Assembly (NCBI RefSeq): GCF_024198255.1 | Contig: NZ_JAJVKW010000022.1 | Coordinates: 62,001 to 126,000 of the forward strand | DNA: 64,000 nt | Source of the DNA: Myxococcus guangdongensis | GTDB lineage: Bacteria > Myxococcota > Myxococcia > Myxococcales > Myxococcaceae | Reading direction: 5' to 3' | Shown: in pieces, positions 50,424 through 58,242 of the stretch | Numbering within the stretch: position 1 is the stretch's first letter | How the letters are laid out: the number at the start of each line of letters is the position of its first letter | The notes under the pieces: model-generated | Seen by the model: the letters and a program-made list of their open reading frames with translations, nothing else | Told to the model about the DNA's origin: nothing | The model's database searches: none | Program-made: the position numbers and the translations under genes

Positions 50424-51527
50424 TCACGGCTCCCGTGAGAGCAGCACCACGCCGCGCGCGCCGCCCGCGCTCGAGCCCGTCAGCAGGCAGGTGGCCGCGC
50501 CCGGGTCACCTCGCAGCATGCCCTCCACCGCGACGGCCAGCCCCGTGGGCATCGCCGCGGCGCCGAGGTCGCCCAGGCATTCGGACAGATACTCGAGCGC
50601 GGCCTCCGGGGGCATCACGTCATGGGCCACCCGGGGCCAGGCCAGCTTGAACTCGTGCACGCGCAGCTCCTCCGCCGTCATGTCGGAGAGCCACCAGTCC
50701 AGCGTGCGCCGCTCTTCACGCAGGCGCTCGGACACCACGCGGCCCGCGCGCGTCAGCGCCGCCGCCATGCAGGGGACGTCGTTGTCCTGGGTGGCCAGCT
50801 CGACGTCGGTGGCCACCGTGTCGAGCCTCGCGAGCACCGGCCACTTCGTCCGCTTCGCCACGTCCGTCCGGGTCAGCGCGCAGAAGGCCGCGCCTTCTCC
50901 TCCGACGAAGGTGTCCAGGTTCTCCCCGTCGAAGATGCGCTGCTGGTCGATGAGCGTCTGGACCACCTCGGGGTCGTAGTACGTGTCCACGCCTCCGACG
51001 AGCGCGACGTCCACCTTGCGGCTGCGCAGCGCCTCGCCCGCTTCGATGAGCGCGAAGGCCAGCGAGGCATGCCCTCGCGGCACCACGTGGACCACGGGCC
51101 GGAGGTCTTTCTCCTCCAGGAGCCGCACCAGCGCCTTCTCCACCTGGCGTCGCTGCGTCGCGAAGCCCTCCTGCGTCCGCTCACCCATCCGCTCGGGAAG
51201 GCAGAGCACCAGGGCCACGGTCGCGTCCGGAGGCATCGTCTCCAGGTTCGTCAGCAACTGTGTCAGCGTCCGGGTGGCGATGGGCACCAGCCGCTCGGCG
51301 CCCGAGTCCCGCGTGGGCAGCGTCCGGATGGGCGCCATCGTCACGCGCTTCCCGTTCGGCGCGCGAAACGGTGTCTCCGCGTACGCGGACAGCTCCGCGC
51401 GGCGGAAGGCCCACGTCTGATACGGCGCGAAGGCCAGCCCGTTCCACGCGGCCGTCCCCACGATGACGGGCGCGGAGCCCCACCGTCCGCCGTAGTGCGC
51501 CGAGTCCAGGCGTTTAGAGGAGCTCAT
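50424..51527 (-). CDS. Ketosynthase-like (thiolase fold) protein of the T6SS operon, catalytic Cys not seen
   Basis: Protein of 367 residues; the ATG at 51527 has a near-perfect AGAAGGAGGT ribosome-binding site. The thiolase-fold signatures KVDVALVGGVDTYYDP, FVGGEGAAFCALTR and a C-terminal GSSAGGARGVVLL are present. The position of the nucleophilic Cys in ketosynthases (TACSSS before the ALRSG...ALVGG strand) reads PRGHAS here, so condensing activity is unlikely. It overlaps the DUF2169 gene by 4 bp (ATGA), showing tight coupling. Proteins like this accompany T6SS accessory genes in myxobacteria. A scaffolding role is inferred. Confidence 0.82.
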   Translation of the reverse strand: MSSSKRLDSAHYGGRWGSAPVIVGTAAWNGLAFAPYQTWAFRRAELSAYAETPFRAPNGKRVTMAPIRTLPTRDSGAERLVPIATRTLTQLLTNLETMPPDATVALVLCLPERMGERTQEGFATQRRQVEKALVRLLEEKDLRPVVHVVPRGHASLAFALIEAGEALRSRKVDVALVGGVDTYYDPEVVQTLIDQQRIFDGENLDTFVGGEGAAFCALTRTDVAKRTKWPVLARLDTVATDVELATQDNDVPCMAAALTRAGRVVSERLREERRTLDWWLSDMTAEELRVHEFKLAWPRVAHDVMPPEAALEYLSECLGDLGAAAMPTGLAVAVEGMLRGDPGAATCLLTGSSAGGARGVVLLSREP

Positions 51528-52555
51528 CGCAGGACCTCCTTCTCGTGCACCTGGATGTAGTGCAGGCGGCGCGCGGGGCGCGGCATGGGCACCACGGCGC
51601 GCCAGGTCAGCTCCAGCGTCTCCTCGTCCGAGGGCCGCAGCAGCACCGTGTCGAGGACCGGGCGGTGCTCCTTCTCCCCCTGGTCCGTCCGCGTCGTCAC
51701 GGCGAAGTGCAGCCGGGGGAGCGCGAAGTGATACGCGCCGCCCGCGGAGAGGTTGAGCAGCTTCACCATCTCGCCCCCCTTCAGGTACTCGGGGCAGATG
51801 AGCTCGGGTGTCGCGCACTGGTTGTGGCGCTCGTCGAAGTCCAGCGGCTGCAGCGGCATGCGCTCCTTCATCCACTTCTCGTCTGCGGTCCCCGCGTAGC
51901 GGCGGCGGGGCTCCCAGTGTCTGCCGATGGCGCCCACGCCGGCGGGCGCGGGCCGCGTCCTGGCGGACGAGATGAGGTCGCGCGGGTCCTCGATCTGCGG
52001 AGCGGGCTGGTTCACCAACACGTCCGAGTCCCGCGCGACGCCGCGGCCCAGGGGATTGCGCGCCTCCTCCATGGGCGGCTTGCCGGAGTCGCTCGCGTCG
52101 AAGCCTCCGTACGCGAGCTCCCACTTCAGGGGCACGCTGGTGAAGGGCTGCGGCGGCCCGAGCGCCAGCCCGAGCGCGCCCCGGTACCAGACCCGGGTGC
52201 CGAACACGCGCAGGCTCTTGGAGACGGGGCCCACCTCGATGTGGACGTCCAGCTGTTTGACGGCCTGGCCGCCCTTGCTCATGGCGTTGCCCACCACCAC
52301 CACATCCGTGGAGGGCTTGCGGATGCACACGTCCGCGGGGAGCTGGATGCTGCTGGCCTCGGGCGCCTTCTTGTCCCAGGGCTCGTCGGCGTGGCGGACC
52401 TGGGCGCCACCGACGCGTGTCACCCGCGCGCCGCCCGGGGTGATGGAGAAGAGCTCCTTGATGAGGACCACCATCAGGATGCCGCCGTCCATCCCCAGCT
52501 GGGGGACGAGGGCCACCGTGGACGAGGTGCCGTTGAGCAGCTCGGGCGTGTTCAC
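51524..52555 (-). CDS. DUF2169-family T6SS accessory protein
   Basis: Protein of 343 residues. The DUF2169 hallmarks are present: LIKELFSITPGG, EPWDKKAPEASSIQLPADVCI, KQLDVHIEVGPVSKSLRVFG, KWELAYGGFDASD, NPLGRG and a late YAGTADEKWMKERMPLQPLDFD. These proteins occur beside VgrG/PAAR genes and are thought to be adaptors that help load effectors on the spike. Here it lies between the HEAT-repeat gene and the ketosynthase-like gene, overlapping the latter. No signal peptide or enzyme motif. Confidence 0.88.
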   Translation of the reverse strand: MNTPELLNGTSSTVALVPQLGMDGGILMVVLIKELFSITPGGARVTRVGGAQVRHADEPWDKKAPEASSIQLPADVCIRKPSTDVVVVGNAMSKGGQAVKQLDVHIEVGPVSKSLRVFGTRVWYRGALGLALGPPQPFTSVPLKWELAYGGFDASDSGKPPMEEARNPLGRGVARDSDVLVNQPAPQIEDPRDLISSARTRPAPAGVGAIGRHWEPRRRYAGTADEKWMKERMPLQPLDFDERHNQCATPELICPEYLKGGEMVKLLNLSAGGAYHFALPRLHFAVTTRTDQGEKEHRPVLDTVLLRPSDEETLELTWRAVVPMPRPARRLHYIQVHEKEVLR

Positions 52556-52561
52556 GTTACG

Positions 52562-54559
52562 TCACCTCGCATACCGCGTCGTCCATCCATCCGAGGGGCT
52601 TCGCCGGCTGCCCGACTCCACATGAACCCTCCAGGCCTCGAGCTGCGCGAGCTGCCGGGCGACGAAGTCCGAGCGGTCCAACGGAACGGCTCCGCCCGTG
52701 CGCACCGCCAGCTCCACGTGCACCCACCGGCGCGCCGCCGGCAGTGACTCCGGGGCCTCCAGCTCCCACAAGGAGACCTTCGGACTCCACGCGTGACCGA
52801 AGCGGTAGCGCGTGCCCTTCCTGGCGTGGCGGCCATGCTTCGCCCACCAGCCAGCCCACACGACGGCCCGGTCCGTGACGTCGAGCACGGGCGTGGGCGG
52901 TGTGAAGGGCTGTTGGAAGGGCAGTGCGTCCCGCGCGTACTCGGGGCTCGGGACGTCCTCCGTCAAGGACGCTCCCGTCAGCCGTTGGAGCGCGTCCAGC
53001 GCCGCTGCCTTCGTGTCGGGCGCGTCCATCGCGAGGTGCCCGAGCAGCACCTCCATGAACGACAGGTCACCGAACCACCCCAGGGCCCGCAGCACCGCGG
53101 GCACCTCACCCGAGTCCAGCGCGGCGCGCAGGTCGTCGGCGCCAGACCCGTCCGCGGACACCGCCAGGAAGAGGGCCGCGTCCGCGAAGGCGCCCTGACC
53201 CTTCAGCACCAACGCGCGCGCTCGCTCCAGGCCGAGCTCGCTTCGCCGCAGCAGGGCGCTCTCCAGCGCGGCGCGGACGACCTCCTCGTCCTCGTGGCGC
53301 AGCGCCTGTTCGAGCGCGCGGTGAGGCACGGGCCCCTGGGTGGCTCCGAGCACCTGGCTCGCGGCCCGAACCACCTCCAGCTCCGGGTCCTCCAATCCGC
53401 GCTCCACGTCGGACACGGAGAGCGCGCCGCGCCGCGCGAGGATCCGCAGCCCCGCGGCCCTTCGCGCCGGCAACTCCGCGTCCAGCCACGGGCGCACCAC
53501 TCGCTCGATGCCTGGATGTGGCGCGAGCGAGAGCGCGTCCGTCACCGCCTCGGCCATCCTCGGCTCGCTCAGCTCCACGGTCCGGATGATGCGCAGGGCC
53601 TGGTCGAGCGCGTCGTTCCCGGCGAGTGAGCCGAAGAGGAACACGTTGGCCCAGGTGAGCTCGGGGTCCGGCTCGGGACGCTCCTCCAGCAGCTTCACCA
53701 GGCGCGGCAGGATGGGCGCGCCACAGGCGACGATGGCGTCCACGCGGCGCACCAGCCGTCGCTCGGTGCGCTCGCCATTCGACCAGGGCGTGAGGGGCCG
53801 GGCCCGACGCATCAGCCCGAACATCCCCAGCTCCTCCAGGCAGGTGCGCGCATGACCGAAGAGCACGTCCTCCTCGGCCTTCGAGTCGCCGAAGTGGAGA
53901 GGCAGGGCCCGCGCGTCCGTCGCCGCGACCCTCGCTTCGTCCTCCTCCGGCGCTTCGTCCTCTTCTTCCTCTTCTTCTTCTGCCTCGAACGCCGCCAGGC
54001 GTGCGTGCGCCTTGGCGAGCAGCGCGTCCAACTGCGCGAGCGTCGTCACCGGCGGAGGCGCCGCGGGTGGGGCAGGGGGCGGCGCTTCCGGCTCGGGCAG
54101 CTCCGGCAGGGGGATGGCCGGCAGGAGGACCTCGCGCACCGGCTCGAGCAGCCGGGGCTCGCGGAGGCTCGCGCGCAGGGGCTCCGCGCGGCTCTTGGGC
54201 GGGAGCGGCCGCTCGTCGGCGCCGGTGGAGAAGGGCTCACCCAGGGCGCCGATGGCCGCCTTCATGGCCTGCTGGAGCAGCGCCAGCTCCGCGAGTCCGC
54301 CCGGGTCCTTCGTGGGGACCTGTGCGAGCAGCCGCGCCGCCGCGTGGAGGTTCGTCGCCATGGCGCGGATGCGCTCGCGCCGGACGTTGAACTGCGCGCG
54401 CGCCGCGTGGGCCTCGTAGGCCTCACGCAGGGCCAGGGCGAGCTGCTCCTCGGCCTGCCGGATGGGCAACGCCGGGTCTGTCACCGCCCTCAAGCCGAGC
54501 AACGCCTCATCGAGCAACGCCTGGACTGTCTGGATGCCCATCCGCTCCGTCACGCCCAC
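52562..54559 (-). CDS. HEAT-repeat T6SS-associated protein
   Basis: Protein of 665 residues, with GTG 54559 as start (GTG 54553 or ATG 54541 also possible). An N-terminal helical region of about 130 residues is followed by a Pro-rich stretch (LPELPEPEAPPPAPPAAPPP) and an acidic run near residues 195-212 (EEEEEEEDEAPEEDE). The second half is built of HEAT-like repeats (AAGLRILARRGALSVSDVERGLEDPELEVV, AALESALLRRSELGLERA). The C-terminal block RYRFGHAWSPKVSLWELEAPES ends it. It resembles the TIGR02270 group found in T6SS loci. It follows the PAAR-like gene by 4 bp. A scaffold role in effector assembly is inferred. Confidence 0.82.
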   Translation of the reverse strand: MGVTERMGIQTVQALLDEALLGLRAVTDPALPIRQAEEQLALALREAYEAHAARAQFNVRRERIRAMATNLHAAARLLAQVPTKDPGGLAELALLQQAMKAAIGALGEPFSTGADERPLPPKSRAEPLRASLREPRLLEPVREVLLPAIPLPELPEPEAPPPAPPAAPPPVTTLAQLDALLAKAHARLAAFEAEEEEEEEDEAPEEDEARVAATDARALPLHFGDSKAEEDVLFGHARTCLEELGMFGLMRRARPLTPWSNGERTERRLVRRVDAIVACGAPILPRLVKLLEERPEPDPELTWANVFLFGSLAGNDALDQALRIIRTVELSEPRMAEAVTDALSLAPHPGIERVVRPWLDAELPARRAAGLRILARRGALSVSDVERGLEDPELEVVRAASQVLGATQGPVPHRALEQALRHEDEEVVRAALESALLRRSELGLERARALVLKGQGAFADAALFLAVSADGSGADDLRAALDSGEVPAVLRALGWFGDLSFMEVLLGHLAMDAPDTKAAALDALQRLTGASLTEDVPSPEYARDALPFQQPFTPPTPVLDVTDRAVVWAGWWAKHGRHARKGTRYRFGHAWSPKVSLWELEAPESLPAARRWVHVELAVRTGGAVPLDRSDFVARQLAQLEAWRVHVESGSRRSPSDGWTTRYAR

Positions 54560-54563
54560 GCCC

Positions 54564-54941
54564 CTACCGGGAGTCCCCGAAGCCCACGTTCCCCGTCACG
54601 CAGACGGGCTTGCCCTCGAAGTGCACGGTGACGGCGGGGACGGGCAGTCCCCACGCCACGCCGCGGTTGACGCCCGCGACGGTGATGTCCTTGGTGAGCG
54701 CGACGCCGGGCTCGTTGCCCTTCATGTTCCCCGTCTTGCAGAACGAGCTGTGGACGTGCTTGCTCTCGATCTCGATGTTGCTGCACTTGACGCTCAGCGA
54801 GCCCGAGTCCCCGGTGATGGGGTAGGGCATGGGCAACGGGCTGGGTGCCGCGGGCGTGTGGCACATGTTGGGCGCCATGGGCACCACGGTGTGCTTGCTC
54901 TTCTCTCCGACGACCGTCATTCCAAGCGCGGTGACGCTCAT
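54564..54941 (-). CDS. PAAR-like (DUF4150) spike-tip protein
   Basis: Protein of 125 residues. The pattern fits the PAAR-like DUF4150 family that caps VgrG: GMTVVGEKSKHTVVPMAPNM, the PSPLPMPYPITGDSG segment, an SVKCSNIEIESKHVHSS block and a C-terminal VHFEGKPVCVTGNVGFGD. Cys and His residues that could hold the tip metal are conserved. No toxin domain is fused. It lies 12 bp after the 167-residue gene and 4 bp before the HEAT-repeat gene. Confidence 0.88.
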   Translation of the reverse strand: MSVTALGMTVVGEKSKHTVVPMAPNMCHTPAAPSPLPMPYPITGDSGSLSVKCSNIEIESKHVHSSFCKTGNMKGNEPGVALTKDITVAGVNRGVAWGLPVPAVTVHFEGKPVCVTGNVGFGDSR

Positions 54942-54953
54942 GGGCGCGGGCTC

Positions 54954-55457
54954 CTAGTTCAGCTTGATGAGGGTGGCCAGGACCTTGGCCACCTCGCGTG
55001 CACGGGTGATGACCCGGTCGGCGTACAGCTCGACCTCGGTCGCGGTGACTTGGAGGAACGCGCCGGGGACGCGCAGCAGCGCCTTCTCGTCCGCCGTCAC
55101 CGAGAAGCTGCGCACGCGCGCGTTGACGGCCCCGCTCCGGTCCATGTGCAGCGCGCGCTGCGTGGTGAGCAGGCCCGCGATGAGTGGCGCCTCGTCGGAG
55201 GCATCCACGATGACCCTCGCGCCCGAAGCGAGGGCCTCCTCGAGGAGCGCGGGGTCCACCGAGGGGTCCACCCGGAGCACGTGCTCCGCTGCGCCGATGC
55301 GCACGCGCCACCCCGCGTCCTCCTTTGCCACCAGCCGCCCCAGGCTCATCGGAGGCAGGGCCACCGCGGGCGCCGGTGCCAGCCTCACCTGACGCGGAGA
55401 CTCCTCGGAGGTCTCGGCCTCTTCACGTGCCACGCTCTTGAGTGCCTGCATGCTCAT
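54954..55457 (-). CDS. T6SS-associated protein of unknown function
   Basis: Protein of 167 residues, 10 bp after a vgrG and 12 bp before the PAAR-like gene. The N-terminus is polar (REEAETSEESPRQV). The rest forms two beta-rich segments (GWRVRIGAAEHVLRVDPSVD, ARVIVDASDEAPLIAGLLTT) and a C-terminal helix (DRVITRAREVAKVLATLIK). I cannot name the family with certainty; similar short proteins are found between VgrG and PAAR genes. An accessory role in spike assembly is inferred from position. Confidence 0.75.
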   Translation of the reverse strand: MSMQALKSVAREEAETSEESPRQVRLAPAPAVALPPMSLGRLVAKEDAGWRVRIGAAEHVLRVDPSVDPALLEEALASGARVIVDASDEAPLIAGLLTTQRALHMDRSGAVNARVRSFSVTADEKALLRVPGAFLQVTATEVELYADRVITRAREVAKVLATLIKLN

Positions 55458-55467
55458 GTCCGTCTCC

Positions 55468-58236
55468 TCATCCCGGCATGATGGCGGGAGGGTTCATCTT
55501 GATTTCGGAGGTGCCTTCGATGGTGACGCCCAGCGCGCCCTTGATGGCCACGCCGCTGGAATCGATGACGACCTCAGAGGCGCCACACGTCAGGGTGATC
55601 TTCCCGGAGGCCTCGAGCTTGAGATTGGCGGCGGTCACCACGCCCGCGGCACCCGCGGTGATGGAGTGGCCTCCGGTGATGTCCTGGGTCTGGCTGGCCA
55701 CGTTGATGGCCACGGCCCCCTTCGCATCGATGGCGAGCGCCTTGGCCACCTTCACCATGTACGCGCCCACGGTCTCGAGCTTCGCGATACCCACCTGCTC
55801 GTTCTTGCCGCCGTTGATCAACTCGATACGGGCCGCGCCCACCGTCTCCGTCGAATCTCCGCCGACCGCGAACGAGACGCCCGTCACGGCGTTGATGACC
55901 GCCAGCGCGCCGATCTTCTCGGTGACGGAGCCCTCGACCGTCGTGCCCCACGTACCGGGGCCACCGCCGCCGCCTCCTCCTCCGCCACCACCACCTCCTC
56001 CGCCACCACCACGACCTCCGCCTTCACCTCCAGCGTGCCCCGAGTTCTCGGTGGCCGGAGCGTCCCACGATCCCCCCGCGCCGCCTCCGCCACTACTTCC
56101 CCCTCCGAAGCCCCCGAAGTCTGGTCCCCCAGCGCCACCACCGCGCGCTGCGGTGCCCCCTCGCGTCAGCGCGCCGCTCGACACGGCTTGGGCCATGCCG
56201 GAGGCCATGACGTTCGAGAGGGACAGGTTCCCATCCTCGGCGAGCTGGCCGACCTCCGAGCCGAAGACGGCCACGGCGGTGTTGTCGCCTCCGAGGAGGG
56301 CTGCTGCCGGGCCGGCCAGCTCCGCGGCGGTGCCCAGCGCATCCCGGGCGGCATTCAGCCCTGGCATCAGGGGCCCGAGCAGGGCGGCTTCGGCACGGCT
56401 CGCCGCCTTGCCCGCCAGGGCGGTCGCCGCCTCGAGGGCCAGGGACTCGATGCTCTCGAGTATTCCTTGCGCCGGGTTACCGACCTGCATGTTCTCCAGC
56501 CCGCCGACCTTCAGCGTGACGGCGCCGGTGATCTCCTCGCCGATGATGCCGCTGACCTTGACCGCGCGGTTGGCGCCCACGGTGACCTTGTGGTCCTTGC
56601 CCACCGAGGCGTTGTGGATGCCCTTGACCGCCACCTTCTCGTTGGCGCCGACGGACATCTCCCGGTTCGTGCCGATGGTGCGCTTCTGGTTCACGGCGAC
56701 CTTGGCGCTCTTGTCGTTGGCGGCCTTGATGTTGATGTCGTAGGCGCCATTGACGTAGACGCGCTGGCTGTCCGCCGAGTCGTCGAAGCTGACCTCGTTC
56801 GAGCCCCCCGCGCCGGGCGACGAATTGGAGCGGTGCCCGGACACCGTCTTCTGCGCGGGCAGGCTGTAGTCTGGCGGGTTCAGCGGGTTGTAGAGGCGCC
56901 CCAGGCACACGGGCCTGTCCGGGTCTCCCTCCACGAACTCGATGAGCACCTCCCAGCCGATGCGGGGAATCATCACGGAGCCCGTGGTGTGCGCCTGCGC
57001 GACGCGGACCCAGCAGGACGACGTGTCGTCGAGCATGCCGTCACGGTCCCAATGGAACTGCACCTTCACGCGGCCGTGCTCGTCGCAGTGGAGCTCCTGA
57101 CCCGAGGGCCCCGTGACTCGCGCCGTCTGGAGCCCCTGGATTCGCGGCCGCGGCGTCTCACGTCGGGGGCGGAACACCTGCGCGGAGGGCACCACGTCGA
57201 AGTCCACCTCGCAGTGCGCCGCGCCGGTGTCCACGAGCGGGCCGGGCTCCTGCTGGCCGTGGAAGCGCAGGTGCAGGCGCGAGGCGGTGATGAAGTACTC
57301 GCCGTCCGCGAAGGGGTGGCCCACCAGCGACACGCGACGCCCCGCCGCCAGCGTCATCGCGTTGGTGCGAGCCCGCGCGGACTTCCGCCGTCCCCGCAGC
57401 TCCTCCAGGCGACGCTTCGCCAGCCGCTTGCCGTCCGCGGGCTGCGTGTACCGGCCCGGGTACTCGTACCACTCCGCCTGCACGGAGTCCTCGGCGAGCT
57501 GGTCCGCCGCCAGCTTCTTCGAGGGGTTCAGCATGTCGTAGTCGTCCAGGCTGACCTTGGAGACGCTGGCGCGCACGCCGCTGCGCCAGTCCCACACCGC
57601 CACCGCGTCGCCTCCGAGCGAGGCGTCGTAGCGGAAGGGCAGGGCGTCCGGCTCCATCACCTCGGCGGACTCGCTCGCGTCCGAGAGCACCATCACATGC
57701 CCGTCCGCGCTGTGCTCGAACGCGAACCAGATGCCCTCCTCCTCGAGCAGCCGGCACACGAAGTCCCACTCGGACTCATCGTACTGCACGCAGTACTCAC
57801 GCCGCGGATACGAGCCCTCCAACGTCCAGCGGAACAGCCGGTCCTCGAGCCCCGCGTCCTTGAAGACGGCCTTCACGATGTCCGGGACGGACAGCTCCTG
57901 GAAGATGCGGAAGCCGTACCGGTACGCGAGGAGCCACGGCTGCGGGACGAGCGTGAGCCGGTAGCGCACGAGCTGCGCCGGGTCATCCGTGGCGACGACG
58001 TCGAGCCGGTCCACCACCCCCGACACCTCGCGCACCTGCCCGAAGGCGTCCTCCAGCACCACGTGGGCGAACCCGCCGCGCGCCTCCTCCGGCGCGAGCT
58101 CGGTCGTCGACAGGTCGAGTTCGAACACGAACCGCCGCGACACCTCTTCTTCGCCACGCAGGGCGTGGACGACGAGGTCCCCACTCTGACCGGGGATGCT
58201 GGCGGTGACGGATACTGCCGAGGGCGAGTCGCTCAT
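55468..58236 (-). CDS. VgrG/TssI spike protein with poly-glycine insertion
   Basis: T6SS needle-tip protein of 922 residues. The gp27-like part (1 to about 370) contains EYCVQYDESEWDFVCRLLEEE and GIWFAFEH. The gp5 OB-fold region has TGPSGQELHCDEHGRVKVQF, SSCWVRVAQAHTTGS and GRLYNPLNPPDY. The beta-helix region has short Gly/Val repeats (VGANEKVAVKG, VGANRAVKVSG). Before the C-terminal DUF2345-like segment (ASGKITLTCGASEVVIDSSG) there is an Ala/Gly-rich insert of about 200 residues ending in a run of some 17 Gly. No enzymatic domain is recognised. It is the third of three vgrG genes in one operon. Confidence 0.93.
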   Translation of the reverse strand: MSDSPSAVSVTASIPGQSGDLVVHALRGEEEVSRRFVFELDLSTTELAPEEARGGFAHVVLEDAFGQVREVSGVVDRLDVVATDDPAQLVRYRLTLVPQPWLLAYRYGFRIFQELSVPDIVKAVFKDAGLEDRLFRWTLEGSYPRREYCVQYDESEWDFVCRLLEEEGIWFAFEHSADGHVMVLSDASESAEVMEPDALPFRYDASLGGDAVAVWDWRSGVRASVSKVSLDDYDMLNPSKKLAADQLAEDSVQAEWYEYPGRYTQPADGKRLAKRRLEELRGRRKSARARTNAMTLAAGRRVSLVGHPFADGEYFITASRLHLRFHGQQEPGPLVDTGAAHCEVDFDVVPSAQVFRPRRETPRPRIQGLQTARVTGPSGQELHCDEHGRVKVQFHWDRDGMLDDTSSCWVRVAQAHTTGSVMIPRIGWEVLIEFVEGDPDRPVCLGRLYNPLNPPDYSLPAQKTVSGHRSNSSPGAGGSNEVSFDDSADSQRVYVNGAYDINIKAANDKSAKVAVNQKRTIGTNREMSVGANEKVAVKGIHNASVGKDHKVTVGANRAVKVSGIIGEEITGAVTLKVGGLENMQVGNPAQGILESIESLALEAATALAGKAASRAEAALLGPLMPGLNAARDALGTAAELAGPAAALLGGDNTAVAVFGSEVGQLAEDGNLSLSNVMASGMAQAVSSGALTRGGTAARGGGAGGPDFGGFGGGSSGGGGAGGSWDAPATENSGHAGGEGGGRGGGGGGGGGGGGGGGGGPGTWGTTVEGSVTEKIGALAVINAVTGVSFAVGGDSTETVGAARIELINGGKNEQVGIAKLETVGAYMVKVAKALAIDAKGAVAINVASQTQDITGGHSITAGAAGVVTAANLKLEASGKITLTCGASEVVIDSSGVAIKGALGVTIEGTSEIKMNPPAIMPG

Positions 58237-58242
58237 AAAGCC

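Noticed and set aside
54964-55392. A plus-strand frame over the 167-residue T6SS gene
   Set aside because: Ser/Arg/Thr-rich translation with no motif; the minus-strand gene is in operon spacing with vgrG and the PAAR-like gene.
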